A stretch of DNA of 64,000 bases from Pseudanabaena mucicola FACHB-723 (GTDB lineage: Bacteria; Cyanobacteriota; Cyanobacteriia; Pseudanabaenales; Pseudanabaenaceae), in assembly GCF_014696385.1 (NCBI RefSeq), contig NZ_JACJQB010000009.1, positions 54,546-118,545 on the forward strand, read 5' to 3'. Positions 27,155-36,119 of the stretch are shown piece by piece. Positions within the stretch are counted from its first letter, which is position 1; each line of letters opens with the position of its first letter. The notes beneath the pieces are model-generated. The model was not told the origin of the DNA. It did not search any database and saw only the letters and a list, made by a program, of their open reading frames with translations. Both the position numbers and the translations under genes were made by a program.

Positions 27155-28054
27155 ATGACAAGCAAAATTTATTTAAAGGGTGTAAGGGCGTATGGATATA
27201 TAGGATATCTGCCCGAAGAAAATGTATTGGGGCAATGGTTTGAAGTCGATGCCACGCTATGGGTTGATTTTGAAAAGTCCACCATCAACGACGACATTGA
27301 CGATACGGTCAACTATATTTCCTGTATTTGCAAGATCGAAAACTTGATTCAAACCCAGAAATTTAAGTTGATCGAACGTTTAGTCGGTGCGATCGCTGAT
27401 AGTTTACTCGAAGATACCAAAATCGAGCAAGTGCTTGTCAAAGTGATCAAGCATCCGCCGATTCCTCATTTTCAAGGTTCAGTTGCCGTAGAAATTTTGC
27501 GATCGCGATCGCAATTTGTTCTGCCACCCACTGAAACAAAATTAGAATCAATAGCCCCACTCCCCATAGTTAATCCTGATTCTCAAAAAACAGTCACCAC
27601 ATCATCGTCATCCAAAATCATCAGCATCCATACTGATGGGGCTTGCTCCAAAAATCCAGGTCCTGGAGGTTGGGGTGTAGTTGTCCATTTTGATGATGGC
27701 AGTACCAAGGAACTCGGTGGCGGCATTAGGGAAACAACTAATAATCAGATGGAACTCCAAGGTGCGATTGCTGCCCTAGACTTTCTCAGCGCTCACAAAC
27801 AATCCAGCCCAGTCGATCTATATACCGATAGCAAATATGTCTTAGATGGCATCACGAAGTGGATCAAAGGTTGGAAAAAGAATGGTTGGAAAACTAAAGA
27901 CAATAAGCCTGTCAAAAATCAAGAATTTTGGCAACAACTCGATGCTCTCAATTCATCAAATATCCGTTGGCATTGGGTAGAGGGACATTCTGGCGATCCT
28001 GATAACGAGCGATGCGATGCGATCGCCCGTAGTTACACCGCCAAATATGCCTAA
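27155..28054 (+). CDS. Dihydroneopterin aldolase-ribonuclease HI fusion
   Basis: 299 residues with two complete domains. Residues 1-125 are FolB-like: [19 protein letters not shown] with the conserved Glu, [29 protein letters not shown] and [12 protein letters not shown] with the conserved Lys; FolB splits dihydroneopterin in folate synthesis. A Ser/Thr/Pro-rich linker (about 126-155) follows. Residues 156-297 are RNase [18 protein letters not shown] (first Asp), [13 protein letters not shown] (Glu), LYTDSKYV (Asp) and NERCD (Asp), so the four catalytic acids are all present. One continuous frame, no stop or frameshift. The fusion joins unrelated pathways and is not one I know as standard. 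Confidence 0.88.
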   Translation: MTSKIYLKGVRAYGYIGYLPEENVLGQWFEVDATLWVDFEKSTINDDIDDTVNYISCICKIENLIQTQKFKLIERLVGAIADSLLEDTKIEQVLVKVIKHPPIPHFQGSVAVEILRSRSQFVLPPTETKLESIAPLPIVNPDSQKTVTTSSSSKIISIHTDGACSKNPGPGGWGVVVHFDDGSTKELGGGIRETTNNQMELQGAIAALDFLSAHKQSSPVDLYTDSKYVLDGITKWIKGWKKNGWKTKDNKPVKNQEFWQQLDALNSSNIRWHWVEGHSGDPDNERCDAIARSYTAKYA

Positions 28055-28056
28055 AA

Positions 28057-28083
28057 AGAGAGACTCGCAACGCGAGTCTCTCT
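28057..28083 (+). terminator. Terminator after the FolB-RNase HI gene
   Basis: AGAGAGACTCGC / GCGAGTCTCTCT hairpin followed by AATATTTTTG. The remaining 230 bases up to the next gene are AT-rich with one small hairpin (GTGAG...CTCAC near 28232) and no gene. Confidence 0.8.
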
Positions 28084-28312
28084 AATATTTTTGTTTGTGA
28101 AGATATCGTGATTAGTTTACAGCCTGACTATTTAAGGCAATATACGAGATATGTGATCGCCTAGATATAGCAATTCTTACACTAATGCGGTGCAAGCAAG
28201 TAGCTTAAACCCTTTTCTAATATAGATTTCAGTGAGATTAGGTGTACCTCACTAAGCCCAAACTTGCTATCAAAATCTAAGCCAATTAATTCAAGACTTC
28301 TGTTGTCAATAT

Positions 28313-29329
28313 TTATCCAGTAAAAATCATATTAATATTCTTTCTAATATTAATACTCCGCACATTTGGTAATACTAAATATCTAATCAACCTTACCTGT
28401 ATAAAAGTAATTAGGGATGCCGTTAAAAATATCAAGAAATAGTTAAAGTAAAATGGGAGTTTAATAACATTGAGCAAAGGAATATGCCATAAATAAATCC
28501 ACATACTATTTTGAGCGATAAATAAAACTGGTATGGTTAGTTTAAGCTTATTTATAAAAATCATAATAGATCCTGATACTAACCATAAAACAATCGAAAT
28601 ACCTAGAGCGTAAGACAGGTAATAAATAGACGGAGGATACTTAAAAGCTTGCGTCTGGATAAATAAACCCGAATTCAGATAAAACGACAATCCCATAATC
28701 CCAAAAGTAGATAAAGCTAAGATGGCTATATAGACTAACAATTTCTTGTTTATACTATTGAGTCTTAAGCCAATTGCAAATATAACTGCATAAGGCATCA
28801 GATATAAGACTATATTTTCAAACATAATCATCCATTTTGATGCTAAGAAAAACGGCTTGGAAATTAATAGAATTATTTCATAAGCTAAATAAACAAGACC
28901 AATAATTAGAAAATAATGAAAATTCTTTTTGAATTTTAGATGCAAATTCATTATAAATGGTGCTAATGCTGCCATAAATAGAAAGACTCTAATAATCCAG
29001 ACAAAGCCAATACCTGAAAGCAAAAAATAACTTTCCAAAATCGTTCTGACACTTGGTAACTTGATAGGATATCCAGTAAAAAAAACTAACGCAAAGTAAC
29101 AAGTTAAAAATACCCACAATGGAAATAATAATCTTTTAACTCTTTTCGAGAGATAGGAAGTGTAGCTTTCTTGCTTGTAAGATAGGCTAAATGATACAGC
29201 TGATATCATTACCATTAGTGGCACATCAAAATTGCGGATTTGAAAAATTATTCCAGGTGGATTGACATGAGCCAGCACTATCATAGCCAAGCCTAAAAAC
29301 CTCAGGATATCAACCCTATTATTTCTCAT
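28313..29329 (-). CDS. Acyltransferase 3-type integral membrane protein
   Basis: 338 residues with about ten hydrophobic segments. The N-terminus NNRVDILRFLGLAMIVLAHV is the classic start of acyltransferase-3 (OafA/NodX-like) proteins, with His near residue 21. Such enzymes O-acylate sugars of lipopolysaccharide or capsule. The gene is clearly AT-richer than its surroundings, lacks HIP1 octamers and has many Ile/Asn/Lys codons ending in A or T, signs of transfer. It follows a FemAB-like gene on the same strand. Confidence 0.75.
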   Translation of the reverse strand: MRNNRVDILRFLGLAMIVLAHVNPPGIIFQIRNFDVPLMVMISAVSFSLSYKQESYTSYLSKRVKRLLFPLWVFLTCYFALVFFTGYPIKLPSVRTILESYFLLSGIGFVWIIRVFLFMAALAPFIMNLHLKFKKNFHYFLIIGLVYLAYEIILLISKPFFLASKWMIMFENIVLYLMPYAVIFAIGLRLNSINKKLLVYIAILALSTFGIMGLSFYLNSGLFIQTQAFKYPPSIYYLSYALGISIVLWLVSGSIMIFINKLKLTIPVLFIAQNSMWIYLWHIPLLNVIKLPFYFNYFLIFLTASLITFIQVRLIRYLVLPNVRSINIRKNINMIFTG

Positions 29330-29417
29330 TGCTCACCTCTGGATATAGTATTTGTACTACCGTGCAAAGCGCTGTAGCAATTCATCAAATGATAACAAAT
29401 AAACTAGTTTATTTTGC

Positions 29418-30617
29418 CTAAATCTTTAAATCTGGCAGCGCAAAATCAAAGGGTAGTTCATTGTTAATTGCTTGAATTTGTCTAGCTTCGTAATCATTGA
29501 CCTCATTAATATAAGGAACAAGAATTTGCTTAAGCCGATCGCGATAAAAGCGATGCAAACTGTAATTTGGTGTTGCAGGAAACCCACGCCGTTTTTTATG
29601 TTGTCCCCCTGCCCCTGGGTCAAAGCGCTTGATGCCTTGAGCGATCGCCCACTCAATCGGTGTGTAATAGCAAGCATTGAAATGTAAACAATCAATTTCT
29701 TGTACACATCCCCAATATCGCCCAAATAGCTGCTCATCCTTGCGAATGCAAAAAGACATTCCCACAGGTTGCGGATGATCTTCCACCTCACCCGCGACGA
29801 ATACAAGGCGATCGCAAAAACTATGGGCTAAATTTTCAAAAAACTTGCGATTTAAATACTTACTCCCACCCCAAAACTTATTGCAATGATCGTTATATAG
29901 CTCATACATATAGCCATAGAAATAATGGGGAATCTCTTCACCTGTGTAAACCCGCATTTTGATTCCTGTACTTTCAACAGACTTTCGCTCGCGCTTAATA
30001 TTGCGGCGTTGATTAGCATTGAAATTCTTGAGGTAATCATCAAAATCCGTAAATTCTTGATTTTCCCAAACATAACTATGGTGCATCCAAGTCGTAAAAC
30101 CACGCGACTCTAGCTCCTGCTTCCAATTAGGATCGACATAGAGAAAGTTGCAACCCGACATCTGATAGCGATCGCAAAGTCGATCAATCTCTGCCAACAT
30201 CAAGTCATAGATTTTCGATAATTCATCAGCATTGTCGCTAAGCTGTGGATGCACCAAAAATCGATAACCCACCGCAGGCGTAAAGGGAGCCATTCCCAAT
30301 AATTTCGGATAATACTCAATCCCCAATCGATAGGACAAATCCGCCCATTGATGGTCAAATACAAACTCGCCTTGGCTATGCCCCTTAATGTACAAAGGCG
30401 CTGCCGCCACCAGTACATTGTTTTGCCATACCAATAAATGACTCGGCAGCCATCCCTGTTGTGCGATCGCACAACCCGATGATTCCAAATTCGATAGCCA
30501 TTCCCACTCAAAAAAAGGTGTTACCAAAGGTTTGGCAAGTGCATTCCATTCCTCAGCCTTGACCTTATTAACCGTATCCACCCAAGTCGTCGTATAACGG
30601 GAAGCTTGTTGCAGCAT
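29418..30617 (-). CDS. FemAB-like peptidoglycan/acyl-transfer protein (DUF482)
   Basis: 399 residues from ATG 30617; a TTG seven codons upstream is less likely. The GNAT-like double domain has typical DUF482 segments: FFEWEWLSNLESSGC near 40, HQWADLSYRLGIEYYPKLL near 95, NANQRRNIKRERKSV near 205, GRYWGC near 305, LHFNACYYTPIEWAIAQGI near 315 and the Gly-rich FDPGAGGQHKKRRGF near 340. The family is related to Fem aminoacyl transferases, but no reaction is established. HIP1 is present, unlike the following acyltransferase gene. Confidence 0.82.
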   Translation of the reverse strand: MLQQASRYTTTWVDTVNKVKAEEWNALAKPLVTPFFEWEWLSNLESSGCAIAQQGWLPSHLLVWQNNVLVAAAPLYIKGHSQGEFVFDHQWADLSYRLGIEYYPKLLGMAPFTPAVGYRFLVHPQLSDNADELSKIYDLMLAEIDRLCDRYQMSGCNFLYVDPNWKQELESRGFTTWMHHSYVWENQEFTDFDDYLKNFNANQRRNIKRERKSVESTGIKMRVYTGEEIPHYFYGYMYELYNDHCNKFWGGSKYLNRKFFENLAHSFCDRLVFVAGEVEDHPQPVGMSFCIRKDEQLFGRYWGCVQEIDCLHFNACYYTPIEWAIAQGIKRFDPGAGGQHKKRRGFPATPNYSLHRFYRDRLKQILVPYINEVNDYEARQIQAINNELPFDFALPDLKI

Positions 30618-30813
30618 AGTAAAAGTCTGGGCAATCAATTAGTAAAGTGCTTAGTATACACAGCTTAACAAATACCGATATAAAAAGTCAGGACTATTAC
30701 TCTAAGGTAATCTTGGCTTTTTAGAGCCAAATTTAGTTTTATAGAATCAAGAGACTTATGAATTTATGTAAACAAATAATGTTATGTATCACCAGCTACT
30801 TTAATGTATATAC

Positions 30814-31247
30814 AGAGCACAAGAGATAGAGCAACTCAATCCAAATGCAAGACTAGCTTACATATTGAAGTTTAACTTTCAATAGAGAAGGAGGAAGCAA
30901 AAGAAAGAGTTCAACGTAAAGATTCAGTTCAAAGTCGGATTGATGCTTTATTGCTCCCCACGATTCTTCGATCTTTACGGGGCAGTGCTTTTTCCAAAGA
31001 TCGATATGATTTTGGTAGCTTTGATAGCCTATTACTATTTCTAGGATCTCTTAACATCTTTGTAGTGTTTGTTTAAGTTTTAAACTAACACTAAATTGAG
31101 CCAGAGATAAGCTTATAAAGTTTAAAAAATAAGGGCTAAAAAATAGTTAATCAAAAGCCAATATGCATTAGTAAACCTCTAGTACGAACTAATTGAATTA
31201 TTTAAAGACATGAGTCTAGCAGCCTTCTGCTAGACTCATTGAGTTTT
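30814..31247 (+). ncRNA. Candidate structured transcript, copy A
   Basis: Putative RNA starting just after the TGTATATACA element (30804-30813; -10-like) and ending at the 12-bp terminator stem at 31210-31239 plus T-run. It carries a hairpin at about 30865-30884, a perfect AAGGAGG at 30888-30894 with no ATG, GTG or TTG at workable distance, and an H-type pseudoknot-capable core: CCCC (30956-30959) can pair with GGGG (30979-30982), and CGATCTTT (30969-30976) with AAAGATCG (30996-31003). It is not recognised as tmRNA, 6S, RNase P, or the glutamine riboswitch. Promoter and ends are inferred. Confidence 0.42.
31210..31247 (+). terminator. Terminator of repeat copy A
   Basis: ATGAGTCTAGCAG / CTGCTAGACTCAT stem with CCTT loop, followed after five bases by TTTTT. 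The same stem recurs unchanged in copy B, the best-conserved part of the repeat along with the core. Confidence 0.85.
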
Positions 31248-31363
31248 TGGAGATAATTAAACGCAGTTTCTATAGTGATATTTATTTTACTAAGTACAAG
31301 AAAGCTGTGAATTTATGTAAACAAATAACCCTGTATAGCATTAAGTAAGTTACTGTATATACA

Positions 31364-31782
31364 GAGCACAAGAGACAGAGCAACTCAATCCAAACGCAAA
31401 CCCAGCTTGAATATTGAAAGTACACTTTTCAATAAAGGAGGATGAGCAAAACGAACGAGTTAAACGTCAAACTGATTGATGCTTTGTTGCTCCCCACGAT
31501 TCTTCGATCTTTACGGGGTAGTGCTTCTTCCAAAGATCGGTGTAGTTTTGATAGCTTCGACAGCCTGTATTTTAATTAGGGTCTCTTAAATTTCTAACTG
31601 GTGTCTGTTTAGGTGCTTACCTAGCGCTAGGCTACGAAATGAGACAAACTTATGAAGTTAAAAAGATAAGGGCTAGAGCGTACAGTTAATCAATACCGAA
31701 CACGTCTCAGTAAACCACTAGTAGAACATATTGAATTACTTAAAGACATGAGTCTAGCAGCCTTCTGCTAGACTCATTCAGT
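31364..31782 (+). ncRNA. Candidate structured transcript, copy B
   Basis: Second copy, with the same order of elements: TGTATATACA at 31354-31363, hairpin near 31413-31433, AAGGAGG at 31435-31441, and the same pseudoknot partners CCCC (31492-31495) with GGGG (31515-31518) and CGATCTTT (31505-31512) with AAAGATCG (31532-31539). Loop lengths of 9, 2 and 13 bases are identical to copy A. A 45-codon frame begins with an ATG at 31442 abutting the Shine-Dalgarno with no spacer, and copy A has no equivalent start, so a protein product is doubtful. Confidence 0.42.
31748..31782 (+). terminator. Terminator of repeat copy B
   Basis: Same 13-bp stem and CCTT loop as copy A, followed by TTTT. It also separates the repeat region from tpiA, which therefore needs its own promoter in 31790-31930. 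Confidence 0.8.
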
Positions 31783-31937
31783 TTTGGCGCAAGTTGAGTA
31801 CAGGTTAAGCATAAATTGATCGCAAACAAAGCAAGGTTATTCACCTCATCCCTACCTTTGCTTTTAATGATCCGTTATTCGATAAAATAAACAGCAATTC
31901 ATTATTTTCATAATCCTAACTTAGGGGTAACCAAGCA

Positions 31938-32687
31938 TTGCGTAAAATCGTTATCGCTGGCAACTGGAAAATGTATAAAACCCAGTCTGAAGCCAAAACA
32001 TTTTTCTCGGAATTTTCCGACCACCTTAAAGCCACTGCGCCTCAAGCTGCGATCGCAGATCAGCAAATCCTTATTTGCGTGCCATATACCAACCTCGCAA
32101 TTTTACAGACAGTCATCCCATCCTTTGGTCAATCAAACTTAAACATTGGCGCTCAAAATGTTCACTGGGCAGATAATGGCGCATTTACAGGCGAAATTTC
32201 CGCTCCTATGCTCGTTGAGCTTGGCATCAAGCATGTGATTATTGGTCACAGTGAGCGTCGTCAATTCTTTGGAGAAACCGACGAAACCGTTAACCAACGA
32301 CTCAAAGCCGCTCAATCTCACGGCATTACCCCGATCCTCTGTGTGGGCGAAAGCAAACAGCAGCGTGATGCCAATGAAACCGAAGCTTGGATTTTCTCCC
32401 AGTTAGCGTCTGACCTTGCTGGTGTCGATCAAAATAATCTGATCATTGCCTACGAACCAATTTGGGCTATTGGTACTGGTGATACCTGTGCCGCAACAGA
32501 AGCCAATCGTGTCATTGGACTAATTCGCAGCAAACTATCTAACCCAAACACCACAATTCAGTACGGCGGTTCCGTCAAATCTGATAATATTGATGAGATT
32601 ATGGCTCAGCCAGAGATTGACGGAGTGCTAGTTGGCGGTGCAAGTCTTGACCCAGCAGGTTTCGCCAGAATTGTGAACTACCGTTAG
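31938..32687 (+). CDS. tpiA: Triosephosphate isomerase
   Basis: 249 residues starting at TTG 31938 ([14 protein letters not shown] follows), with AGGGG-type ribosome-binding sequence about ten bases upstream. Catalytic residues are all visible: Lys in NWKM, His in IIGHSERR near 100 and Glu in [11 protein letters not shown] near 170; GGSVK and GVLVGGASL form the phosphate-binding loops. It interconverts dihydroxyacetone phosphate and glyceraldehyde 3-phosphate in glycolysis and the Calvin cycle. Single gene upstream of the str operon. Confidence 0.96.
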   Translation: MRKIVIAGNWKMYKTQSEAKTFFSEFSDHLKATAPQAAIADQQILICVPYTNLAILQTVIPSFGQSNLNIGAQNVHWADNGAFTGEISAPMLVELGIKHVIIGHSERRQFFGETDETVNQRLKAAQSHGITPILCVGESKQQRDANETEAWIFSQLASDLAGVDQNNLIIAYEPIWAIGTGDTCAATEANRVIGLIRSKLSNPNTTIQYGGSVKSDNIDEIMAQPEIDGVLVGGASLDPAGFARIVNYR

Positions 32688-32808
32688 TTTTGTTTTTTGC
32701 AATCTAAAATTGTGCATTTATTTGCATTTAATCGCTGTTTACACAGATCCAAATTGGACAGCAGCGAACACCACAGCATAGAAAATAACAGAGCTAATCA
32801 AGTCTCAA

Positions 32809-32838
32809 TTGACTTTGTAAGGTTAACTTTGTTATAAT
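32809..32838 (+). promoter_or_regulatory. Sigma-70-type promoter of the str operon
   Basis: TTGACT (32809-32814) and TATAAT (32833-32838) are 18 bases apart and sit about 50 bases before the rpsL start codon. Both boxes are near consensus. Confidence 0.75.
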
Positions 32839-32889
32839 TATGTGCTGTTGATTAGAATACACAGCCGCAGATATACCAAATCATCACTT

Positions 32890-33297
32890 ATGCCCACGAT
32901 CCAACAGCTCATCCGCACTGAGCGCCAAACCATAAATATCAAAACAAAGTCTCCTGCCCTAAAAAGTTGTCCTCAACGCAGGGGAGTATGTACGCGCGTT
33001 TACACTACAACACCCAAAAAGCCTAACTCTGCACTTAGAAAAGTGGCACGGGTACGCCTGACTTCTGGATTTGAAGTCACCGCATACATCCCCGGTATTG
33101 GGCATAACCTCCAAGAGCACTCCGTTGTGATGATTAGAGGCGGTCGTGTAAAAGATTTACCAGGTGTGCGGTATCACATTATCCGTGGCACTCTTGATAC
33201 TTCAGGTGTAAAGGATCGCAAGCAAGGACGCTCCAAGTATGGTGCAAAGAGACCTAAACCAGGTCAAGCTCCAGCAAGCACTGGCAAGAAGAAGTAA
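32890..33297 (+). CDS. rpsL: 30S ribosomal protein S12
   Basis: 135 residues from ATG 32890 ([13 protein letters not shown] is the true S12 start; the frame continues upstream only by chance). The decoding-site segments [19 protein letters not shown] and [17 protein letters not shown] are intact, with the Lys residues of streptomycin-sensitive S12. First gene of the str operon. Confidence 0.97.
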   Translation: MPTIQQLIRTERQTINIKTKSPALKSCPQRRGVCTRVYTTTPKKPNSALRKVARVRLTSGFEVTAYIPGIGHNLQEHSVVMIRGGRVKDLPGVRYHIIRGTLDTSGVKDRKQGRSKYGAKRPKPGQAPASTGKKK

Positions 33298-33375
33298 GAA
33301 TCATCTCCCAATAACTACCCAGTAGCCATTTAGTAAAATTAGCAATTCATTTTATAAGGTGAATTTAGTACCGTA

Positions 33376-33846
33376 ATGTCCCGTAGAACGAAAGCTGCAA
33401 AGCGCATAACCCCTCCTGATTCGGTTTACAATAGCCGTTTAATCAGTATGCTTATCCGTCGTGTAATGTCACGCGGCAAGCATTCTGTTGCCTCTCATAT
33501 TGTCTATAAAGCTCTTGACACCATTGGTGAACGCACAGGCAATCCACCTCTAGAAGTTTTTGATCGTGCAATCCGTAATGCTACTCCACTAGTTGAAGTC
33601 AAAGCTCGTCGTGTTGGTGGCGCTACCTATCAAGTACCTATGGAGGTTCGTACCGACCGTGGTGTTGCCCTAGCCCTACGCTGGTTAGTTCAATACTCTC
33701 GCAATCGTGCTGGACGTAGCATGGTAACTAAGTTGGCTAACGAATTGATGGATGCTGCTAACGAGACTGGGCAGACCATCCGTAAGCGTGAAGAAACACA
33801 CAAAATGGCAGAAGCTAACAAAGCCTTTGCCCATTACCGTTACTAA
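33376..33846 (+). CDS. rpsG: 30S ribosomal protein S7
   Basis: 156 residues, the standard S7 length: [20 protein letters not shown] at the start, [12 protein letters not shown] near 83 and the C-terminal helix ending KAFAHYRY. Assembly-initiating protein of the 30S head. Second gene of the str operon, 78 bp after rpsL. Confidence 0.97.
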   Translation: MSRRTKAAKRITPPDSVYNSRLISMLIRRVMSRGKHSVASHIVYKALDTIGERTGNPPLEVFDRAIRNATPLVEVKARRVGGATYQVPMEVRTDRGVALALRWLVQYSRNRAGRSMVTKLANELMDAANETGQTIRKREETHKMAEANKAFAHYRY

Positions 33847-33930
33847 TCTAACGTTATTGAAGCATAGCTTACCTCGCTATACTATTCTTAATATAAATTC
33901 TCAATTCCTGACAAACACGAGGAAACTATT

Positions 33931-36012
33931 GTGGAACGCTCTATTGCCTTAGATAAGGTACGCAATATAGGTATTGCAGCGCATATTGATGCTGGTAAAA
34001 CCACAACTACAGAGCGCATTCTATTTTATTCGGGCGTTGTACACAAAATTGGCGAAGTCCATGATGGCAACGCAACGACAGACTGGATGGCGCAAGAACG
34101 CGAACGTGGTATCACGATTACAGCGGCCGCGATTAGCACCAGTTGGAAAGATCACCGCATCAATATCATCGACACGCCCGGACACGTAGACTTCACAATT
34201 GAAGTAGAGCGTTCCATGCGTGTACTTGACGGTGTGGTTGCAGTCTTTTGCGCTGTAGGTGGTGTACAACCTCAGTCAGAAACTGTATGGAGACAAGCAG
34301 ACCGCTATAAGGTTCCACGCCTTGTATTCGTAAACAAAATGGATCGCATGGGCGCAAACTTTTTGCGCGTAAGAGAGCAAATTCATGCTCGCTTTGGTTC
34401 TAATGCTGTTCCGATCCAACTACCTATTGGCAGTGAAGCTGAACTAATTGGTATCGTCGATCTCGTCAAAATGAAAGCCTATATCTATAAAGATGAAATA
34501 GGTAAGGATATTGACGAAATAGATATTCCTGCTGATTTATTACCCCTAGCCAATGATTGGCGTGCCAAGCTACTCGAATCAGTAGCTGATTCTGACGATG
34601 TCTTGATGGAAAAGTACCTCGAAGGTGAGGAACTAACCGAAGAAGAGGTCAGAACTGGTCTCCGTAAAGGTACTTTGAATGGCAAAATCGTTCCGATGAC
34701 CTGCGGTTCAGCATTCAAGAATAAAGGTGTACAGCTACTTCTTGATGCTGTTATTGATTACCTTCCTGCACCTAGCGATGTTAAACCAGTTCAAGGTTTA
34801 CTAGCTAATGGGGAAGAAGCAATTCGTGAAGCCAAGGATGACGCTCCAATGTCAGCTCTGGCCTTCAAAATCATGTCTGACCCCTATGGTCGTCTTACCT
34901 TTGTCCGCGTTTATTCGGGAGTCTTGAAAAAAGGTTCCTACGCTCTAAATTCCAGCAAAAATAAGAAAGAACGTATTTCTCGTTTGATCGTGCTGAAGGC
35001 TGATGATCGTCAAGAAGTTGATGAACTCAGAGCAGGTGATCTTGGTGCAGTATTGGGACTCAAGGACACCTTTACTGGTGATACCCTTTGTGATGACACG
35101 GCTCCAATTGTACTGGAAACCCTGTTTATCCCTGAACCTGTGATCTCTGTGGCGGTTGAGCCAAAGACAAAACAGGATATGGAAAAATTATCCAAGGCTC
35201 TGCAATCTCTGTCGGAAGAAGATCCTACTTTCCGCGTCATGACCGATCCAGAGACCAATCAGACGATTATCTCTGGTATGGGTGAGCTTCACCTTGAAAT
35301 TCTAGTTGATCGGATGAAGCGTGAGTTTAACGTTGAAGCTAACGTCGGTGCTCCTCAAGTTGCCTACCGTGAAACTATCCGCAAAACCGTCACCGATATT
35401 GAAGGTAAGTTTGCCCGTCAGAGTGGTGGTAAGGGGCAATATGGTCACGTTGTGATCAATTTAGAACCTGCTGAACCAGGTACAGGCTTTGAATTTGTAT
35501 CGAAGATTGTTGGTGGTGTAATTCCTAAGGAATTCATCAAACCTTCTGAACAAGGTATGAAAGAAGCCTGTGAATCAGGAATTCTGGCTGGTTATCCCTT
35601 GATCGATGTCAGAGCTACGCTTGTACATGGTTCTTTCCACGATGTGGACTCTTCAGAAATGGCTTTCAAAATTGCTGGTTCTATGGCAATCAAGGAAGCT
35701 GTAATGAAGGCAGCACCTGTTTTGCTTGAGCCAATGATGAAGGTTGAAGTAGAAACCCCTGAAGACTACATGGGTGATGTAATTGGTGACCTTAGCCGTC
35801 GTCGCGGTAATATTGCGGGTATGGATGATACCCCCTCTGGCAAGAGAGTTGAGGCAAGGGTTCCTTTGTCTGAGATGTTTGGTTATTCTACTGACCTTCG
35901 CTCATCAACTCAAGGCAGAGCAAGCTTCTCAATGGAATTTAGCCATTATGAAGAAGTGCCGAAAAACGTGGCTGAAGCCATCATTGCTAAAAACAAGGGA
36001 CACAAAGAGTAA
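33931..36012 (+). CDS. fusA: Elongation factor G
   Basis: 693 residues from GTG 33931, with GAGG ten bases upstream. G1 [15 protein letters not shown] near 20, G2 [10 protein letters not shown]3 DTPGHVDF near 87, G4 NKMDRMG near 141. Five-domain translocase of full length. It is one of possibly several EF-G genes in a cyanobacterial genome, but its str-operon position marks it as the main one. Confidence 0.96.
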   Translation: MERSIALDKVRNIGIAAHIDAGKTTTTERILFYSGVVHKIGEVHDGNATTDWMAQERERGITITAAAISTSWKDHRINIIDTPGHVDFTIEVERSMRVLDGVVAVFCAVGGVQPQSETVWRQADRYKVPRLVFVNKMDRMGANFLRVREQIHARFGSNAVPIQLPIGSEAELIGIVDLVKMKAYIYKDEIGKDIDEIDIPADLLPLANDWRAKLLESVADSDDVLMEKYLEGEELTEEEVRTGLRKGTLNGKIVPMTCGSAFKNKGVQLLLDAVIDYLPAPSDVKPVQGLLANGEEAIREAKDDAPMSALAFKIMSDPYGRLTFVRVYSGVLKKGSYALNSSKNKKERISRLIVLKADDRQEVDELRAGDLGAVLGLKDTFTGDTLCDDTAPIVLETLFIPEPVISVAVEPKTKQDMEKLSKALQSLSEEDPTFRVMTDPETNQTIISGMGELHLEILVDRMKREFNVEANVGAPQVAYRETIRKTVTDIEGKFARQSGGKGQYGHVVINLEPAEPGTGFEFVSKIVGGVIPKEFIKPSEQGMKEACESGILAGYPLIDVRATLVHGSFHDVDSSEMAFKIAGSMAIKEAVMKAAPVLLEPMMKVEVETPEDYMGDVIGDLSRRRGNIAGMDDTPSGKRVEARVPLSEMFGYSTDLRSSTQGRASFSMEFSHYEEVPKNVAEAIIAKNKGHKE

Positions 36013-36034
36013 TTCTTTGGGATACTCTACAAAA

Positions 36035-36086
36035 TACTCTATAAATTAGAGTAACAACTAGCGGAAATACTCTATAAACTAGAGTA
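36035..36086 (+). repeat. Tandem pair of small hairpins between fusA and tuf
   Basis: TACTCTATAAATTAGAGTA (36035-36053) and TACTCTATAAACTAGAGTA (36068-36086) are two copies, 33 bp apart, of a seven-base stem TACTCTA/TAGAGTA with a five-base loop; one loop base differs. A partial third copy GATACTCTAC precedes at 36020. Could be an RNA processing or stability site. Confidence 0.7.
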
Positions 36087-36119
36087 ACAATTACTAAAGA
36101 TAAGGATAATTACGAAAAA

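Larger units (their letters stand above)
30759..31787 (+). repeat. Two tandem ~490-bp direct repeats in a gene-free region
   Basis: Copy A spans about 30759-31250 and copy B about 31308-31787, a period of about 540-550 bp. Both start at TGAATTTATGTAAACAAATAA and end at the same hairpin. Conserved blocks occur in the same order: TGTATATACAGAGCACAAG (30804 and 31354), a hairpin around ATTGAA...TTCAAT, AAGGAGG (30888 and 31435), an 80-bp core almost unchanged, and a terminal stem. Spacers between the blocks have drifted. It occupies most of a 1.3-kb stretch between the FemAB-like gene and tpiA. Confidence 0.9.

Noticed and set aside
27499..27512. Tandem HIP1 (GCGATCGCGATCGC) as a recombination scar
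   Set aside because: HIP1 is very frequent in this genome, so its presence in the FolB-RNase linker is suggestive only and not listed as a feature.
31442..31579. 45-codon frame starting with ATG in repeat copy B
   Set aside because: Start codon abuts the Shine-Dalgarno with zero spacing, copy A has no matching start and the frame tails diverge. Left as a possibility under the repeat finding, not called as a gene.
30759..31787. Glutamine-riboswitch/downstream-peptide motif
   Set aside because: The order SD then short frame recalled it, but the conserved core bases of that motif are not present.
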